Positions 1 to 12,639 of a stretch of DNA of 64,000 bases are shown piece by piece. The translations under genes and the position numbers were made by a program. Within the stretch, counting starts at the first letter, position 1. Every line of letters starts with the position of its first letter. The DNA is from Sthenelais limicola. Its lineage: Eukaryota; Annelida; Polychaeta; Phyllodocida; Sigalionidae. The notes beneath the pieces were generated by a model. The model saw only the letters and a program-made list of their open reading frames with translations, was not told where the DNA came from and did not search any database. Where the stretch lies: NCBI GenBank assembly GCA_942159475.1, contig OW804102.1, forward strand, positions 30,448,873-30,512,872, written 5' to 3'.

Positions 1-1302
1 GTGTGCATGGGATTCTCTAGGGTAAGATCTAAAGTAACAAACCTCCTCCATTATACACACAAAGAGTGTCACCTTTGAACCTGACAGGGAATTAGCACCC
101 CTTATATAGTGTTTCAACAGTGTCAGGCCTCAACCCAACATGCTGAACCAGTCAGGTTCAGAAGGCAGTTTTGACTCCCTGAGTCTCAGGGAGTCATTAA
201 CACTTTAGCCTTAGTCTTAGCCTTGCGGTTAAGCTTATCGCTGGATGTGGTATCGAGGAATGTGGGTGTCTGGATAGGACTGGAACATGATGGAGGACTC
301 TTCTACACATGGGGTACCCCACTTTCTCTGACTGTCATGTCTGAACTATACTTACATCCAGATCCTTTAGTGTTGGAGGTAGGGTTAGGGTAGGGGTTAG
401 GGTATGGGGTCTCCAGGGTTAGGGGTGGGGAGGGCTCATGTGGGGGGGGGGTTGAGGGGGTTATGGGGGGGGGCAATGGAGGGAAGTTTATGTCACAAGT
501 CTCCTGTAGATATATGCCTGCCCCCCCCCCCTAAAATAACTTCAGAAATTTGTTTTTTCATCAATGGAGTCTATCTAGGCTATCTTTTGATGATAAGAAG
601 CCTACTGCTCCCCACCCTCTGCCCTGTCCCACCCCCACCCCCACTAAACAAATTGAATTTTTGTGGAATTCTTTTTTTTCCTTTTTCATCAATAGAGTGT
701 ATCTAGGCCGTCTTCTGAAATGAAGCCCACTGTGCCCCTCCAACATGTGGCATTTATAATTACAATGGTCTATCAACAGGCTAGAACACATGATTCAATA
801 AAATTATACAAGTATTGAAAACATTGAGCCAACCCTTCGAGATGTACAAAACTGTATGTCATGATGTTTAGATTTCACATCTGATTAATGAAAACTGAAA
901 AATATATTTTCTCCAGCTCTACAGAGCTATGTCAACCAAAACACCATTTGCAAAACTTTTCTTAGAATGGCCCTTATATTTTTGCAATAACAGTTTGTCT
1001 AAAAGAAAATGTCTTCTGAAACAATGTGCCCCAGGGGGGTCGGGGATTTACAGAAATTTCTTGCCCTGGGGGGTCGGGGATTTCATCAAATTTCCCAAAA
1101 GGCCAAGGATATTCCCCTACCTACCCGGGGGGGGGGGGGGTTGCAATTGACAAGAATTGACAAGAATTTCTATCAAAACTACCAATGGGAAACCTTGGCC
1201 ATCCTTTCCACTGCTTCTTCAGCTCCTACGTACAGCATTTGTTAAATGAAACTAGATTCTGACAGGGGATAGGAGCATCGTGAGAGTAAAAATAGAACCC
1301 CA
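1..1302. other. Intergenic, no gene seen
   Basis: No convincing exon. The stretch holds several G and C homopolymer runs (about 365-530 and 1120-1140). A short direct duplication at about 1021-1095 repeats a ccctggggggtcggggattt-like unit. The open frames here are G-run artefacts. Confidence 0.5.
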
Positions 1303-1448
1303 ACTCATAAGTATTATTAGCAATAGGATTGCATGGCCATGGGTCAGAGTCAAATCTGTTCACATAAGAGCACTCGCCCTATTGCTGCCGCAGAAAAGAT
1401 TTGACTCTGACCCGTGCAATCCTATTGCTAATAATACCTACTCGTGAG
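1303..1448. repeat. Foldback element, family H
   Basis: Two arms are near-perfect inverted copies: the left arm contains gtattattagcaataggatt and the right arm contains its complement. Their cores, about 40 bp each, flank a ~50 bp loop. This is a MITE-like hairpin with no coding capacity; only one copy was noticed. Confidence 0.75.
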
Positions 1449-1632
1449 ATTCTATCATAGGAAGACCTATATGATATTCATAGGGCCACCCATTTCCAGA
1501 TCAATATATTATTATTGCTATTGTTTTGACTTACTTACATACATACATACTTACATACATGTATGTACATAAGTCATAATAATTATGAGATAATTTGGTA
1601 AGATTTCTTTTTTTCGTAATAGCTGAGAATGT

Positions 1633-1984
1633 AGCTTTAACAGAGATTGGACCTCTAACAGAGATTGCACCTTTAACAGAGATGGCAGCTTTAACAGAGA
1701 TTGCACCTTTAACAGAGATTGCACCTTTAACAGAGATTGCACCTTTAACAGAGACTGCAGCTTTAACAGAGATTGCACCTTTAACAGAGATGGCAGCTTT
1801 AACAGAGATGGCAGCTTTAACAGAGATTGCACCTTTAACAGAGACTGCAGCTTTAACAGAGATTGCACCTTTAACAGAGATGGCAGCTTTAACAGAGATT
1901 GCACCTTTAACAGAGATTGCACCTTTAACAGAGATGGCAGCTTTAACAGAGATTGCACCTTTAACAGAGATTGCACCTTTAAGA
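1633..1984. repeat. 18-bp minisatellite, ~19 units
   Basis: Tandem 18-bp units of the type ctttaacagagattgcac alternate between a few variants (attgcacct, atggcagct, actgcagct). Because 18 is a multiple of three, long open frames appear on both strands (TEIAPL on plus, ISVKGA on minus). That is a by-product of the repeat and not evidence of a gene. Confidence 0.9.
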
Positions 1985-2164
1985 GCGAAGAAGTTACCTG
2001 CAGGTGAAGTGCTGGAGCAGGTAGGAGCAGCAGGTAGGGCGTGTCGATACATTGTCCGTCATCTACACACCCACATTAGCACCTTCCTCTTATAACCAAC
2101 ACCTGAGCCTAATCAGAGACTAGTGTTAATGTACTTAGCTCACTGTTATTATCAAACTTATATC

Positions 2165-2390
2165 TCAGTTAACAATGGTCCTGGGTAAGACCATAAAATG
2201 CCTTTCTCTGTCTTTTTCTCTGTCTCTGTCTCTGTCTCTCTCCCTTCTTCTCTATCTCTGTTTCCTGGGTATGATCATAAATTGCCTCCCTCTCAGCTCT
2301 CCCGCCCTTGATATAACCTTCAATGTGTTGATAAGGGCGTAAAGCAACCAATCTCACTCACTCACTCTCAGTTAACATCGGCCAAAAACT
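2165..2390. repeat. Dispersed repeat with CT microsatellite
   Basis: A CTCTGT/CTCT-rich run (about 2205-2260) is embedded in sequence that begins and ends with related motifs (aacaatggtcctgggtaaga, then cctgggtatgatcataaatt). It ends near ctcagttaacatcggccaaa, a motif seen again near 20860. Probably a decayed short interspersed repeat. The following bases to 3223 show nothing recognisable. Confidence 0.4.
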
Positions 2391-3223
2391 AAAGGTTTTT
2401 GATTGTTTGTTCTTGCAGCACAGAATTCAATCTACAACTCAAGGGCACAAACTTCCCTATACAATATTGGGGCACAGACTTATCAGTCTTATTATATCTA
2501 ACTCTATTTCCTCATCAACACTAGGTATATTAAAGTTGTATCTAAAAGTGGAAAAGTGTGATAGCCTCTCTACTGCTATAACAGTTGTTCCGGCTACCCC
2601 TATGTTTCTATATCTATGGTAACAGTTGCACAACAGTTAATAACTAGTACGATTATACATGTTCAACACAAAATAAAGACAAATTGTGTAACGTCTTATT
2701 TGTCCTTACTCTAACGTTATAATTTCATATCTTTGGCTATTGTCTAATGGTCCCGGTATTATATAACACCAGTTCAATTCCTTGCCATTCTTCTGTCCTT
2801 TTTCCAGTCCATATTTCTTTTTTTTTAAATTTCATTTCAGGCCAATGGACATAACATGTGGTGTAAAAAAGGAAGATTTTTGAAGATTTTGTGTGGTGAT
2901 TTTTGCTACAGGATTTCATATAAAGGTCACATTTATAATTGGGAGGCCTGTCAAAACCCTTTCTTATGGTTGCTCTAATCAGAGACTAACTAACGTGTAT
3001 CTACCTATCTCGCTGTTATTAACATACCGGCCATGGATATATCCTTAATAATTATTATCAGGTATTTAAAATTTGCGTTCTGACCTTAAGGTTTTGGCTG
3101 AAATAAATCTGGGGAGAAATACCTCCTACGAGACTCCAAGATAATCTATATATTGATAACCAGTTAATTAACATCTAGCACTTCATTGATAAAGACTCAG
3201 TCTCTTCAACCCCTATACAGTTC

Positions 3224-3409
3224 CAGTCTAGGCTCAGAGTTGAGAGAGACCCTCCAAACTGAGGGAAAGCCTCTCCCTCTAAACCACAAAATGCCATTAG
3301 AATCACATTTGGACGCCTACTTCAGGGCCAGGATAGTTATTAGCGCAGAAGGCGTCCGATGACTGACATACCATTCTTGTCTGATATGTAGGGCTGTGAG
3401 CCTAGACTG
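3224..3409 (-). mobile_element. MITE family A, copy 1
   Basis: A 186 bp element bounded by perfect 13 bp inverted ends CAGTCTAGGCTCA / TGAGCCTAGACTG. The interior matches the copies at 7486-7680 and 63783-63971 in reverse orientation (shared gagagaccctccaaactgag and cgcctac blocks). No coding capacity. The bases from 3410 to 4048 hold nothing recognisable. Confidence 0.8.
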
Positions 3410-4048
3410 GACTGGGAGATATAAAATAAACTAAAACTATTATAATGATAACAATGGCATATCGCCATGCTATATAGGCCTAGTCATCCATAACTTTATA
3501 AGGACCGCACGCTATCATGTAAACAATAAAAGCCATACAATGGCGAGCGTTAGGTGGAGGGTCTATAATATAGCAGTTCTAGATTAACTATTGTATTAGT
3601 AAACAAGCATAGGTTCCCTGCATGTTAATTACAAATGCAGGTTGGTACTCGTCAGTCGGAATACACATAGGAATAATAGCTACCAATGGTAATAATAACA
3701 CCACAAGATCAATTATCGTTTAAGTTTCTTATATCAACAATACTTTACATAGGTATACTACATATTTGTAAGGATATACTTTAACAGACTTCGCTCCCTC
3801 CTCCAATATACTGCACTTGTCAATTGCAACCCAATTGCTGACCGTTGGATATAACACTTACAGCTAAACTAAAACTACCTACACCCAAAAGGCTAACCCA
3901 TAAGACGTCCAACATAGTAAAAAGATGTAATTCAATAAAACAACCCATGAGGGCGACAGCCTCCCCTGGAATATAGCTCAGATATTAGGAGATACAAATA
4001 TTATTTTCGTCCACCAAATTTACCGATTATAAGCTTAAAATATTATAT

Positions 4049-4290
4049 GTGATGTGTCACACTAAAATGAGTCACACGTCGCAAAAGATGGATTTTGAGA
4101 TACCATCAGATGTGAAGATATGAGAGCTAGTGGAATCCAATGGTGGTAAACATAAAGGACATCTAATAAGTACTTCTCTATATTTATTTCTAGTAATTTT
4201 GAACAATGTTTCTTGATAGTCAATCACTAGTAAAGTATAGTCAAATATATTCCTTAGGTTAACCTCAGAAATGCATAGATATCTGCAACA
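4049..4290 (+). mobile_element. MITE family B, copy 1 (partial)
   Basis: Starts with gtgatgtgtcacactaaaatgagtcaca, the family B terminal motif, followed by the characteristic tggattttgagata and gacatctaataagtacttct segments. The far end is not a clean inverted copy, so it is a truncated or rearranged copy. Confidence 0.55.
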
Positions 4291-4469
4291 CACATTCTTG
4301 GAATTTGGTACATGTGTTCACACAACAGGCAGTATCAAACAACCCAAAACTGAGACCATTCCTACAAAGAAATCTTTTGAATATATCCCTTTGAAAAATA
4401 TCAATTTTGCGACTGGTTATTCACTTCTCTGTGACACATCAATTATGTCTATTATTAGCCTTCACTCCG

Positions 4470-4590
4470 CATCAATACTCAAGGACTCGGGGGCACGAAG
4501 GGGCATGGGTTCAAACCCTGCTCTGAGCACCAATTTCCCCTCCACCCCAATGCTCGCTGATTGTGTTATCAAAGTGGGTGCACTAAACAG
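4470..4590 (+). repeat. tRNA-derived repeat (SINE-like)
   Basis: Contains gggttcaaaccctgc, a good match to the internal B-box (TpsiC arm) of a Pol III promoter. It is preceded by a weak A-box-like stretch. The cloverleaf is not complete, so this is more likely a tRNA-derived SINE head or tRNA relic than a functional tRNA. Confidence 0.35.
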
Positions 4591-4794
4591 CCTGGTGAAA
4601 CATGATATGGACATGATGTTGGTATTGTCTGTCAGAACGAGGAAGCAAAAGAGAAGAGATGATTTAATCAATGTTGTTGTGCAACTCTTGCATGGTGGAA
4701 AATGATAAGGGCACAATATAGAAATTAGTACAACTTGGTGCAACTTGGTATAGACTATACAATATTATTAGTATTGTTGTGATATTAAATATAT

Positions 4795-5198
4795 GTGATG
4801 TGTTCCAGGAAAATGAGTTACAAGTCGAAAAATTGATATTTTTCAAAGTGTTTTTTCACAAAATATCTTTATTGAAATGTTCTGATTTTAAAGGGTTTAG
4901 CACTTATATTCATATGAATCCATGTTACATATTTCGGAACATTGTATTTAATATATCCTTGCGTTTTGGCGGCCTTCGTATGGAGTATATTTAGTTACTT
5001 TACTGGCAACTACCCGGAAACATTGCAAACTTTTTTTTTCAAAAATAAAAATATCAAACTTAAAATATAGAAATCCTTATTAGATGTCATAGTGTTTACT
5101 ATCATTGGAATCGGCTTTATCTCCTCTTTTCAAATATGGCGATATCTCAAAATCTATATTTTGCGACTTATGACTCATTTTCCTAAAACGGATCACAT
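4795..5198. mobile_element. MITE family B, copy 2
   Basis: About 404 bp. The left end gtgatgtgttccaggaaaatgagt and the right end (actcattttcctaaaacggatcac) are inverted copies of about 35 bp. The interior carries the family's atttcaaagtg and ccatcattggaatc-type segments. A family C copy starts only ~70 bp further on. Confidence 0.75.
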
Positions 5199-5270
5199 TA
5201 TGATGAGCATTATGTCTAAGTGTGGTGCATCGGCTTTATTCTGTGCACGGTTCTGTTCATGCTCACGTGT

Positions 5271-5482
5271 GGGTAAAATCCTAAGAAAATGTACATTTTT
5301 AATTTCGCCAATTATCCCAAATAAATCGAATTTAAGAGATTGAAAATACAGTTCAATATAACCGAGCAAATCTATTAAATCGATACAATGTTCTCAGATA
5401 TACCTTGTATTTATCAGTTTTAGGCCTAATTTTGCAGCATTTACTAAAACTAATGTGTAGAGCTGCCGATCTCTGACCCATC
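5271..5482 (+). mobile_element. MITE family C, copy 1
   Basis: Degenerate left end gggtaaaatcctaagaaaatgtac, then aatttcgccaattatcccaaat, the cagttcaatataacc segment, cctaattttgcagcatttact, and a right end ctgacccat. The order and motifs are those of the reference copy at 57504-57738. Confidence 0.7.
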
Positions 5483-5766
5483 ATAATTATGTATTGATAT
5501 GTAATTTCATTAGCTTGAATATGAGTGCTATTATAGGCCCCTATCGTATATGAACTGTCGTGAATCATAAACTCTATGTATATCTATAGTGTAAAGTGAT
5601 TTGTTTCTATAATGTGAATATTCTTATTATAGTATAATGTCCGAAAATATACAATCCTCAGCTGCACATAAAGTGAGTCAACTCTGCTAAATTAGGGCGA
5701 ACAATGATAAATATTAAGTATAACTAAGAATATTTTGTATTGCATTAATTCAGGAGATCTGTTCGA

Positions 5767-6002
5767 GGGTCAGATTTTCAGAAAATAGACAATCTACATT
5801 TCTCCACTTCTCTCAAATTCTGCTAAATTAGAGTGAAAAATGATAAATACTGAGTATATCTGAGTGTATTTTGTATTGTATTCATTCAATAAATCTGTCT
5901 GGTTATATTGAACTGTATTTTGAAGCTGATTTTAGTCTGAAATTTGGGTTATTTGAAAGGATTAGTGAAGGCCAATTATACATTTTCTGACGACTTGGCC
6001 CT
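5767..6002 (-). mobile_element. MITE family C, copy 2
   Basis: Begins gggtcagattttcagaaaat and ends cattttctgacgacttggccct, an inverted pair. The interior (attctgctaaattag, then gaactgtattttgaa) reads as the reverse of the 57504 copy. The bases between here and 6900 show no gene. Confidence 0.75.
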
Positions 6003-6899
6003 CAACTATGCGTAACTGTATTACGAACCTCATTATTGTTTTAAATTTGGGTTATTTGAGAGGATTGTACATCTTCGGGCGATGTCAACCATTCGTTAAA
6101 TAAAACTGTTTCCCCAATCAATACGTCTGTTGACCCGTAAATATGAAATGCTCATTCCTAGTGTCAGCAACCATTGTTTCTAAATACAAATAGAAACAGT
6201 ACATCACCTCTAATGACACCCATGTGTCAGATCATTAACGTTTAATTGGATATTGCCAGTAGAGTCAATTTGTTTATGACTAAATTTAATATTTGTTTAT
6301 TTTAATTTCAATAATTAAATTTCCTAAAGGGCTACAGACTGACACCCGGCAGATTCGTACCACATGTGATTATGGATATCGCTAGAAATCGATCAAAAAA
6401 TATTGGTATGACCGAAAATGCAAGGTTTAACACAATATTATGTTGTTCTCGCTCTGGTCTATATCATCCTATTACAGCAGAACTTATTGCTAATTTTGAT
6501 ATCAAAATTGAATCTATTGAATCAACTTGAATTATAGACAAACTGCGTGGTTTCTAATGGAGAACCTTTAGAATTATAATCCTTAACCTTAATATAATTG
6601 AATAATACAATCAGATTCTAGTGCTCTCAATGCTGGAACGAACATGAACGATAAGCTATTTGGCCGATTGCCTTTTTAGTTCCAGGGCAGTGTTATGTAT
6701 GCCATTATTTCTATACACCTAAACGACTGTAAAGGGAAAAAAAATCAATTTAAAGCGACTGAAAATGTAATCAATTGTTATGAAACATGTTCAGAGCATC
6801 CACACGTTTTTTTAGAAGATTTCGAATTGCTCATGTTCTAGTGAAATTATTTGAAATTGTGTGATGCCCGTTATCCGTAAATTAATCGTTTATATATGT
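6003..6899. other. Intergenic, no gene seen
   Basis: No exon-like open frame with splice signals was seen. Fragments such as gtattacgaacctcattattgttttaaatttgggttatttgag (about 6010-6060) are a detached piece of a family C right half. Confidence 0.45.
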
Positions 6900-7156
6900 G
6901 GGTCAAGTCTTCAGACAATGTACAAATCGCTTCCACCAATCTTATCAAATAACACAAATTTAGAACAAAATTGAGGGTCAAAACACAGTTCGATAGCCGA
7001 ATAACAGCTGTTTTGAATCAAGGCAATACCAGATATACTCAGATATACCTTCTCTTTATCATTTTCTCAGCATAATTTAGCAGAATCTATCAAAATATGT
7101 ACAGCTGCCGATTGTACCTCTTCTAACGACTTCTCCTTTCATTGTATTCTGACCCG
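6900..7156 (+). mobile_element. MITE family C, copy 3
   Basis: Left end gggtcaagtcttcagacaatgtaca, right end ttctgacccgt. The interior has the cacagttcgatagccgaa and agcataatttagcagaatct segments in the same order as the reference copy. The last ~25 bp before the end contain a small insertion. Confidence 0.7.
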
Positions 7157-7485
7157 TATGCACTAGTTATATCATAAGCTAACTACCGCTACGCATATGT
7201 GCACTTGGCAAATTTATTTGTATTATATAGAATTGGTATACGGATGATAAACCTACTATGATGCCTGCATAAGATAAAATGCATGGACCCATCCATTGTG
7301 GAGATGAAAACTGACATCTAAAGGTCTCCACAACACATTTTGATCTGTCTATAGTGTCCTGGGTGACACGTTTTATTTTTATTTACTCAAATGTCAGATA
7401 ATTCTTCATAGATAATGTAATTCTTCATAGGTAATGTTTGAAGGAATGTTACAATTAAATGTGACGCTTACATAAATGATATATT

Positions 7486-7680
7486 CAGTCTAGGCTCATA
7501 ACCTATCAGATCAGATACGAATGGTATGTCATTGAATGGACGCCTACGGCGCCAAATGCGCTAATGGCTTTCCCGGTCCTGGAGTAAGCGTCCTACTTGG
7601 ATTCTAATGGCATTTTGCGGCTGCGAGCGAGAGGTTTTCCCTCAGTTTGGAGGGACTCTCGCAACTCTGAGCCTAGACTG
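7486..7680 (+). mobile_element. MITE family A, copy 2
   Basis: A 195 bp element with CAGTCTAGGCTCA at the left and TGAGCCTAGACTG at the right. It is flanked on both sides by TATT, which may be a 4 bp target duplication. It contains atggctttcccggtcc and gttttccctcagtttggagg, both shared with the copy at 63783-63971. Confidence 0.85.
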
Positions 7681-8259
7681 TATTGAGATTGAGCGATCTC
7701 CATATCTCGGCAAGATCACTGTTAACATTAAGGTAGTGATGCATCAATCGGTTTTACCCTTATATCTTGATCGTTATTTAATATTTTGGGGAAAAACAAT
7801 AGAAAAAGCGACAAAAAGATAAACACACATTGATGGCAGATATATTCCGTAGAATTTCTGTCATTCACTTCCAATCGTCTAAATATAATCATTTTTCTCA
7901 AAATATTTTCTTGAAATATTATACATATATCATAACATAATGAGGTACAAGACGATTGGTGGAATTCTCCCTTTATTTCCATGGATGGAAAGTAAAGTTA
8001 AATGGGTGAATGCAGGGCTCTAGGCCATTTGCTCATCTCATCAGAAAATCAAAATTGCCATGGCAAGTTTAATAACCTAAATATGTGACTACTCCCATAT
8101 AGCGCATCTCCCCAACATGTGTTATGCATCGACGGATAAAATATTTGTATAAATAAATAGAGCGTAGCTCAAAGGTAATGTTGTGATTCATGTGGCCATT
8201 ATTGGATTTACGTGGTCCTATTATATTGTACAGGACGCATTTCTATATGTAAACTATAT

Positions 8260-8488
8260 GGGTCAGATCGACAGAAAATGTAGCTCTACACATTTAGTAA
8301 ATTCTGCTAAATTAGACTGAAAAATTATGAATACCCGTATATCTGAGCATATTTCGTATTGTGTTGTTTTAAAATATCTGTTCTGCTATGTTAAACGCTG
8401 CTATGTTTGAAGCTCATCTTTGTCTTACATTTTGGTCATTGGAGAGAATTGGTGAAGGTGAATTACATTTTCTGACAATCTGACCCAT
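8260..8488 (-). mobile_element. MITE family C, copy 4
   Basis: Left end gggtcagatcgacagaaaatgta and right end tacattttctgacaatctgaccc are an inverted pair. The interior (attctgctaaattagactgaaa, then ttggtcattggagagaattgg) is in the reverse orientation of the 57504 copy. Confidence 0.8.
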
Positions 8489-9534
8489 TATATGGCTGAC
8501 AGCGCTGTTGGAGTTCAGTATTTGGCCTTAGAAGTTATGTCATTTTGTCTGAAGATTAGTACTTCAATAATCCACCACTTTTGCCTCGGCATTATGTACA
8601 AATAGTGCACAAGAAATGGAGGTTATTAATCCTAATAGTCTCTAACCAGGTGGTTATAGACCCTGGACCGTTCAAGGCCGAGGCTAATATATATGTGAGC
8701 TTTCTTATATTTGAACAAGTAGGATCTACCACAGACCTGCACAAGTCCGTGGATCTACCCAATCGAAAATGTATGGCAATTAAAACGAAAGAGTTTATAA
8801 TATTACTTCAATATTAAATTCCCTTGTATATTTGCCCTTAATGTAATCAATGATAAATACTTTCACAGCTCTGTTGCTAGCAACACGCAAAGTACTTAAA
8901 ATATGTCCCTAAAGTTCATCATAAATATACTAAGTAATACATTTTTAATTGAATATAACATCTCTGAATTCTTGTTTATACATATATATATAAGGTAGCA
9001 GATCTAACCTCATGTAGCACTGAATGGAAATGCCATACAGCTGATTCATGTATTTACCAACCTTTAATTCCACGTGGCTCTCTTAATAATATATATAATC
9101 GATAATTGTTATACTGTACCTTGCTTTATGGCCAATTTGTAATGGAGTTGAAGTGTAAAATCCCACACATGTCTAATCCATAGCTAAGTGTAAACTAGTC
9201 TGCTGTGCCTGTGAGCTGTGAACTTGGTCTTCATTCTATAGTCGGTTGTTGTTAAATGGTTCACTACCGTGACCATAGATTGAAGCACTCCATTATGTGA
9301 TAATCGGATGGGCCATTATAACCTTCTATAGACGTCTTCGGTGAAAAATAGCTTATATTTATTGTGTTTTCCTTTACCATGGCCGAAATACAAAGAATAT
9401 ATATTGTTCTCTGCTTGCTGACAGATTTAGGCCTCTCGATTTATATTAATCTCGCTGTATTACCATGATCATGCTGGTCGTATACATGCAAAATAAATCT
9501 TACTAAATTTACTCGTTTAAAAATGTAATGAGTT
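8489..9534. other. Intergenic, no gene seen
   Basis: No recognisable exon. A partial family G-like segment (ggaggttattaatcctaatagtctc) lies near 8620 and a ccgaggc motif follows it. The rest is AT-rich unique sequence. Confidence 0.4.
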
Positions 9535-9850
9535 ATAGGACTGTATTTATCAATATTCTGCAGCTGTTAAATGTTTATCTAAGAATTCTAAGTGAATCTG
9601 CCGAGAGAAAATGGCCGCCGGTGAGCGATAATAAGTGAATTCATCATAGGAAGGGATTCGGGTGGGTCCTTCAAATTTATACAAATGCGAACCCTTTAGA
9701 AGCCCTGTAGCAAAAACAACTGTACAAAATCATCCAACATTTTGGTCGAATGACCTTTAGATGGATTGGAAAATAATGGGACAAAAAGTAAAAAATGTTC
9801 AGTATTTGACCGACGTTAACTGAGAGTGCAACTTTTTCAATGCTGATTAT
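9535..9850 (+). repeat. Dispersed repeat family I, copy 1
   Basis: The segment starting at ataggactgtatttatcaatattctg and running to gggacaaaaagtaaaaaatgttcag recurs at 46048-46300, and in part at 34980-35130 and 11845-11900. Shared blocks include aaaatggccgccggtgagcga, caaaaacaactgtacaaaat and agatggattggaaaataatgg. No open frame; probably a non-autonomous transposon of about 300 bp. Confidence 0.65.
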
Positions 9851-10999
9851 GATTGTCATTATGTACTTGATACTTACAATTTAATTAGAGGGGAATAGAG
9901 GGGAATTAGAGGCAGAATTAATTACCTTAGGGTTACGGCTGGGTAGATAGATAGAAAGATATATATTTCAACACTGTCGTGGGTTCCACAAGTAATCAGA
10001 TAATGTAATAGTAAGTCCATTCAAATAATTGACAGAAAGGTGGTGACCTTCTGGTATTGGACCAGGGCCCGAATTCTAAACCAACAAAAGAGACGGTCTA
10101 GAAAACACTCATGATAGAGACCACTTAGGGCTCAAGAGGGTCTCTATTTTGATTTAGAATTTGGTATCAAAACTAATTTTGCTGTATTAATAATTACCAG
10201 TTTTGAGTTTGGGTTTCAAACTAATTTAGAGTTTCGAATAATATGTGTTATTAATCACTTATATTTATTAAACTTTATTACTGAATGTATGATTATTATA
10301 AGGACCTTTGTAAATTATATCAAAATGCATCATTAACCAATAGTCAATATATAGTCTTTATTTCGTTAAGCCTTTGAATTAGTCTCCCACTTGAACAGAT
10401 CAGGAACTATGCCTTTCCTTCTTTTGAAAAAGGGAATGTTTGTATTGGCCTTAATTAGACATTTAACACGATAACAAAATACGCATAGATGACTAGGCGA
10501 TTGTATTCCTGGGTTGCCAAATGAAAAATGTGATCTTAAAACATTATAATACATTACATACTTAGATATACAAGTTAACACATACAAAATGTAGCAACTA
10601 AAAACATACAGATATTTCTCAACCAATACAATCAATTGTGTTCATCGACCTTAATACACTACCTTAATACTATTTTATACCTTAATACTATCTCAATGTA
10701 AATGTAAATGTTCTCAATTGATTGTTAGAACTTCATTGTACAATGTACTTGTTTGTTGATAACTCAACTGACGTTATTACAGAAGATGTGCTGTATAAAA
10801 ATACTAAATTTATTTTTAAAAAATTGATCTCGCTCTGGTCTCTTCCTAATGACAACAGGCAGTCTGTTCAAGTTTCAACCCTGAATAATATAAAACGTTG
10901 AATGGTACTATGCCATCTAGGGATTCTATTAAAAAATCCCAAAATACAAAAATGAATACTTATTAGCTTTTCTAATGGTTATCTTCATTGGAATCCACG
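9851..10999. other. Intergenic, no gene seen
   Basis: AT-rich sequence without splice-supported exons. Short direct duplications (aggggaatagaggggaatta near 9890) are the only structure noticed. Confidence 0.4.
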
Positions 11000-11085
11000 T
11001 AATCTCATCTTTCCAAATAGGATAATATCTCAAAATCCATTTTTTACGACTTATGACTCATTTTCCTGTGCCCCATCATAATTGT
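11000..11085 (+). mobile_element. MITE family B half copy
   Basis: Right half only: aatctcatctttccaaatagg, ctcaaaatccattttttacgact, tatgactcattttcctg. It ends in ccatcataat where the family end would be catcac. The matching left half is absent nearby. Confidence 0.55.
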
Positions 11086-11379
11086 GTATGTGTAGTTATT
11101 ATACACTATGTTCTACTTAACTTGTTGAACTCGAGGGTAAATCAGAAAAAGTTCAGGTTAACCGAAAATTCAGGTAAACTGAGTTCAGGTTCAGCGGAAC
11201 ATAGTGTATCTGTCCACTTTGGCGGCCTGACCCCAAGAGACGGTGGGGCAGGTGGGAAGAAAGGGGAGGTAGAGTTAATTACACTAAATAATTCAGAACA
11301 ATCTGCCTCACTCCTTACCCAGAGAGGACGGCAGTCACGCTAGGGCGCAGATTGTATGGAAAATGAGCTAGGCTATGGG

Positions 11380-11667
11380 CCCGTTGTACAATAAATCTTT
11401 CCTTAAGAATTTCCGTCCTTAGCTGTATTGTCCTTGCAGTAAGGAACGTTTGGGAAGGAATTTGCTGTACAGGCAATGCTATTCCTTTAGTAAAAACTTC
11501 CTACCTAAGCAAGGACAAATAGCTTAGCAAAGAAATGTTTAAGTAAAGCCCGTAGTCAACTAAACCGATTCTCATGTGATGTTGTGCCGCAGAGGACAAA
11601 GTTATGTGAGGCATGAGAATCGGCTCAGTGGACAAGGCCCTTAAGGACTTCTTATGCAACAGACCCC
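11380..11667. mobile_element. Foldback element M
   Basis: Left arm gggcccgttgtacaataaat and right arm (gcaacagaccc, complement gggtctgttgcataagaagt) form an inverted pair that continues through ccttaag. A family D element lies inside its right half, so this looks like a nested pair. Confidence 0.5.
11548..11640. mobile_element. MITE family D, copy 1
   Basis: Inverted pair gcccgtagtcaactaaaccgattctcatg / catgagaatcggctcagtggacaaggccc around gttgtgccgcagagg. The same hairpin recurs at 28122, 55272 and 58363. It is about 95-110 bp and has no coding capacity. Confidence 0.75.
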
Positions 11668-11844
11668 TGAGCACTTTGCAGGTAATAGAATATTTGAATT
11701 ATATATGGAGCAATTAACTGTGGCCATTGCATGTGTTTTCTAATGAACCTGATCAAAAACCCTTAAGGGGGTAATAATTTCTCACTTAGAACTCCATTCT
11801 CAGCGATCACAAGTTTTGCCCAATATAGTCATATGTTGACTTAT

Positions 11845-12169
11845 AGGACTGATTTCATCAACATTCTGCTGCTATTTAGTTTTAATATTTTTGTTCTACA
11901 AATGCCCTGATCCTACAAATTATCACATTTATCAAAATTATACAAAATAAAAAGCAGAGAAATAAGTACCACGACATTAATATGTGATATTTCTGCACAT
12001 AGCAATATGTGGTGATATCTAGCAAGAAAAGAATAAAACCCGTCATGCACCCGGGGCAGAGTCAATCTCGTGACATTTCAAATAGTAAACATTTCATTTC
12101 ATCAAAACATAATTTCATGTCATCGACGAGAGGACAAGATCGAATTCAATACCATAAACACATCAATAG
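11845..12169. other. Intergenic, no gene seen
   Basis: Opens with a fragment of family I (ataggactgatttcatcaacattctgctg). The remainder is AT-rich, with no supported exon. Confidence 0.4.
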
Positions 12170-12588
12170 GTGATGTGTTACAGGAAAATGAGTCACACGT
12201 TGCAAAGTTGATATTTTTCAAAGTGATGTATTCTCAAGAACCGTTGGACACAATGGTTTTGTTATCATTGGGGTGCATAGCGATGCTAGTGCCGTGATTC
12301 ATGTACCAAATTTGAAGACCGTGGTATTTTCAAGAATTGAATTGAATATATCTATGCATTTGAGGTTATCCTATAAGGCGTATATTTAACTGCTACTTTA
12401 CTAAAGCGAATGACAATAAGAAGAATTAGTGCTAACTGTTTTTCCTGCATAAACAAATATAGAAGTACTTATTAGAAGTCTTAATGTTTACCATCATTGG
12501 AGTCTGCTTGATGTCATCTTTTCAAATAGGATGGTATTTCAAAATCCATTTTTTTCGGCTCATGACCCATTCTTCTATAACATATCAC
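12170..12588. mobile_element. MITE family B, copy 3
   Basis: About 419 bp. Left end gtgatgtgttacaggaaaatgagtcacac; right end atgacccattcttctataacatatcac in inverted orientation. Shares ttgatatttttcaaagtg, ttaccatcattggagtc and catcttttcaaataggatgg with the other full copies. Confidence 0.8.
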
Positions 12589-12639
12589 AATATAAAAGAG
12601 CGTCTAAATGTACCACAGTGTCACCTACCCAGCTAAGAA

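Noticed and set aside
1595..2095. Long open frames with TEIAPL or ISVKGA repeats on both strands
   Set aside because: Produced by an 18-bp minisatellite that stays open in several frames. No splice sites, domain or start context.
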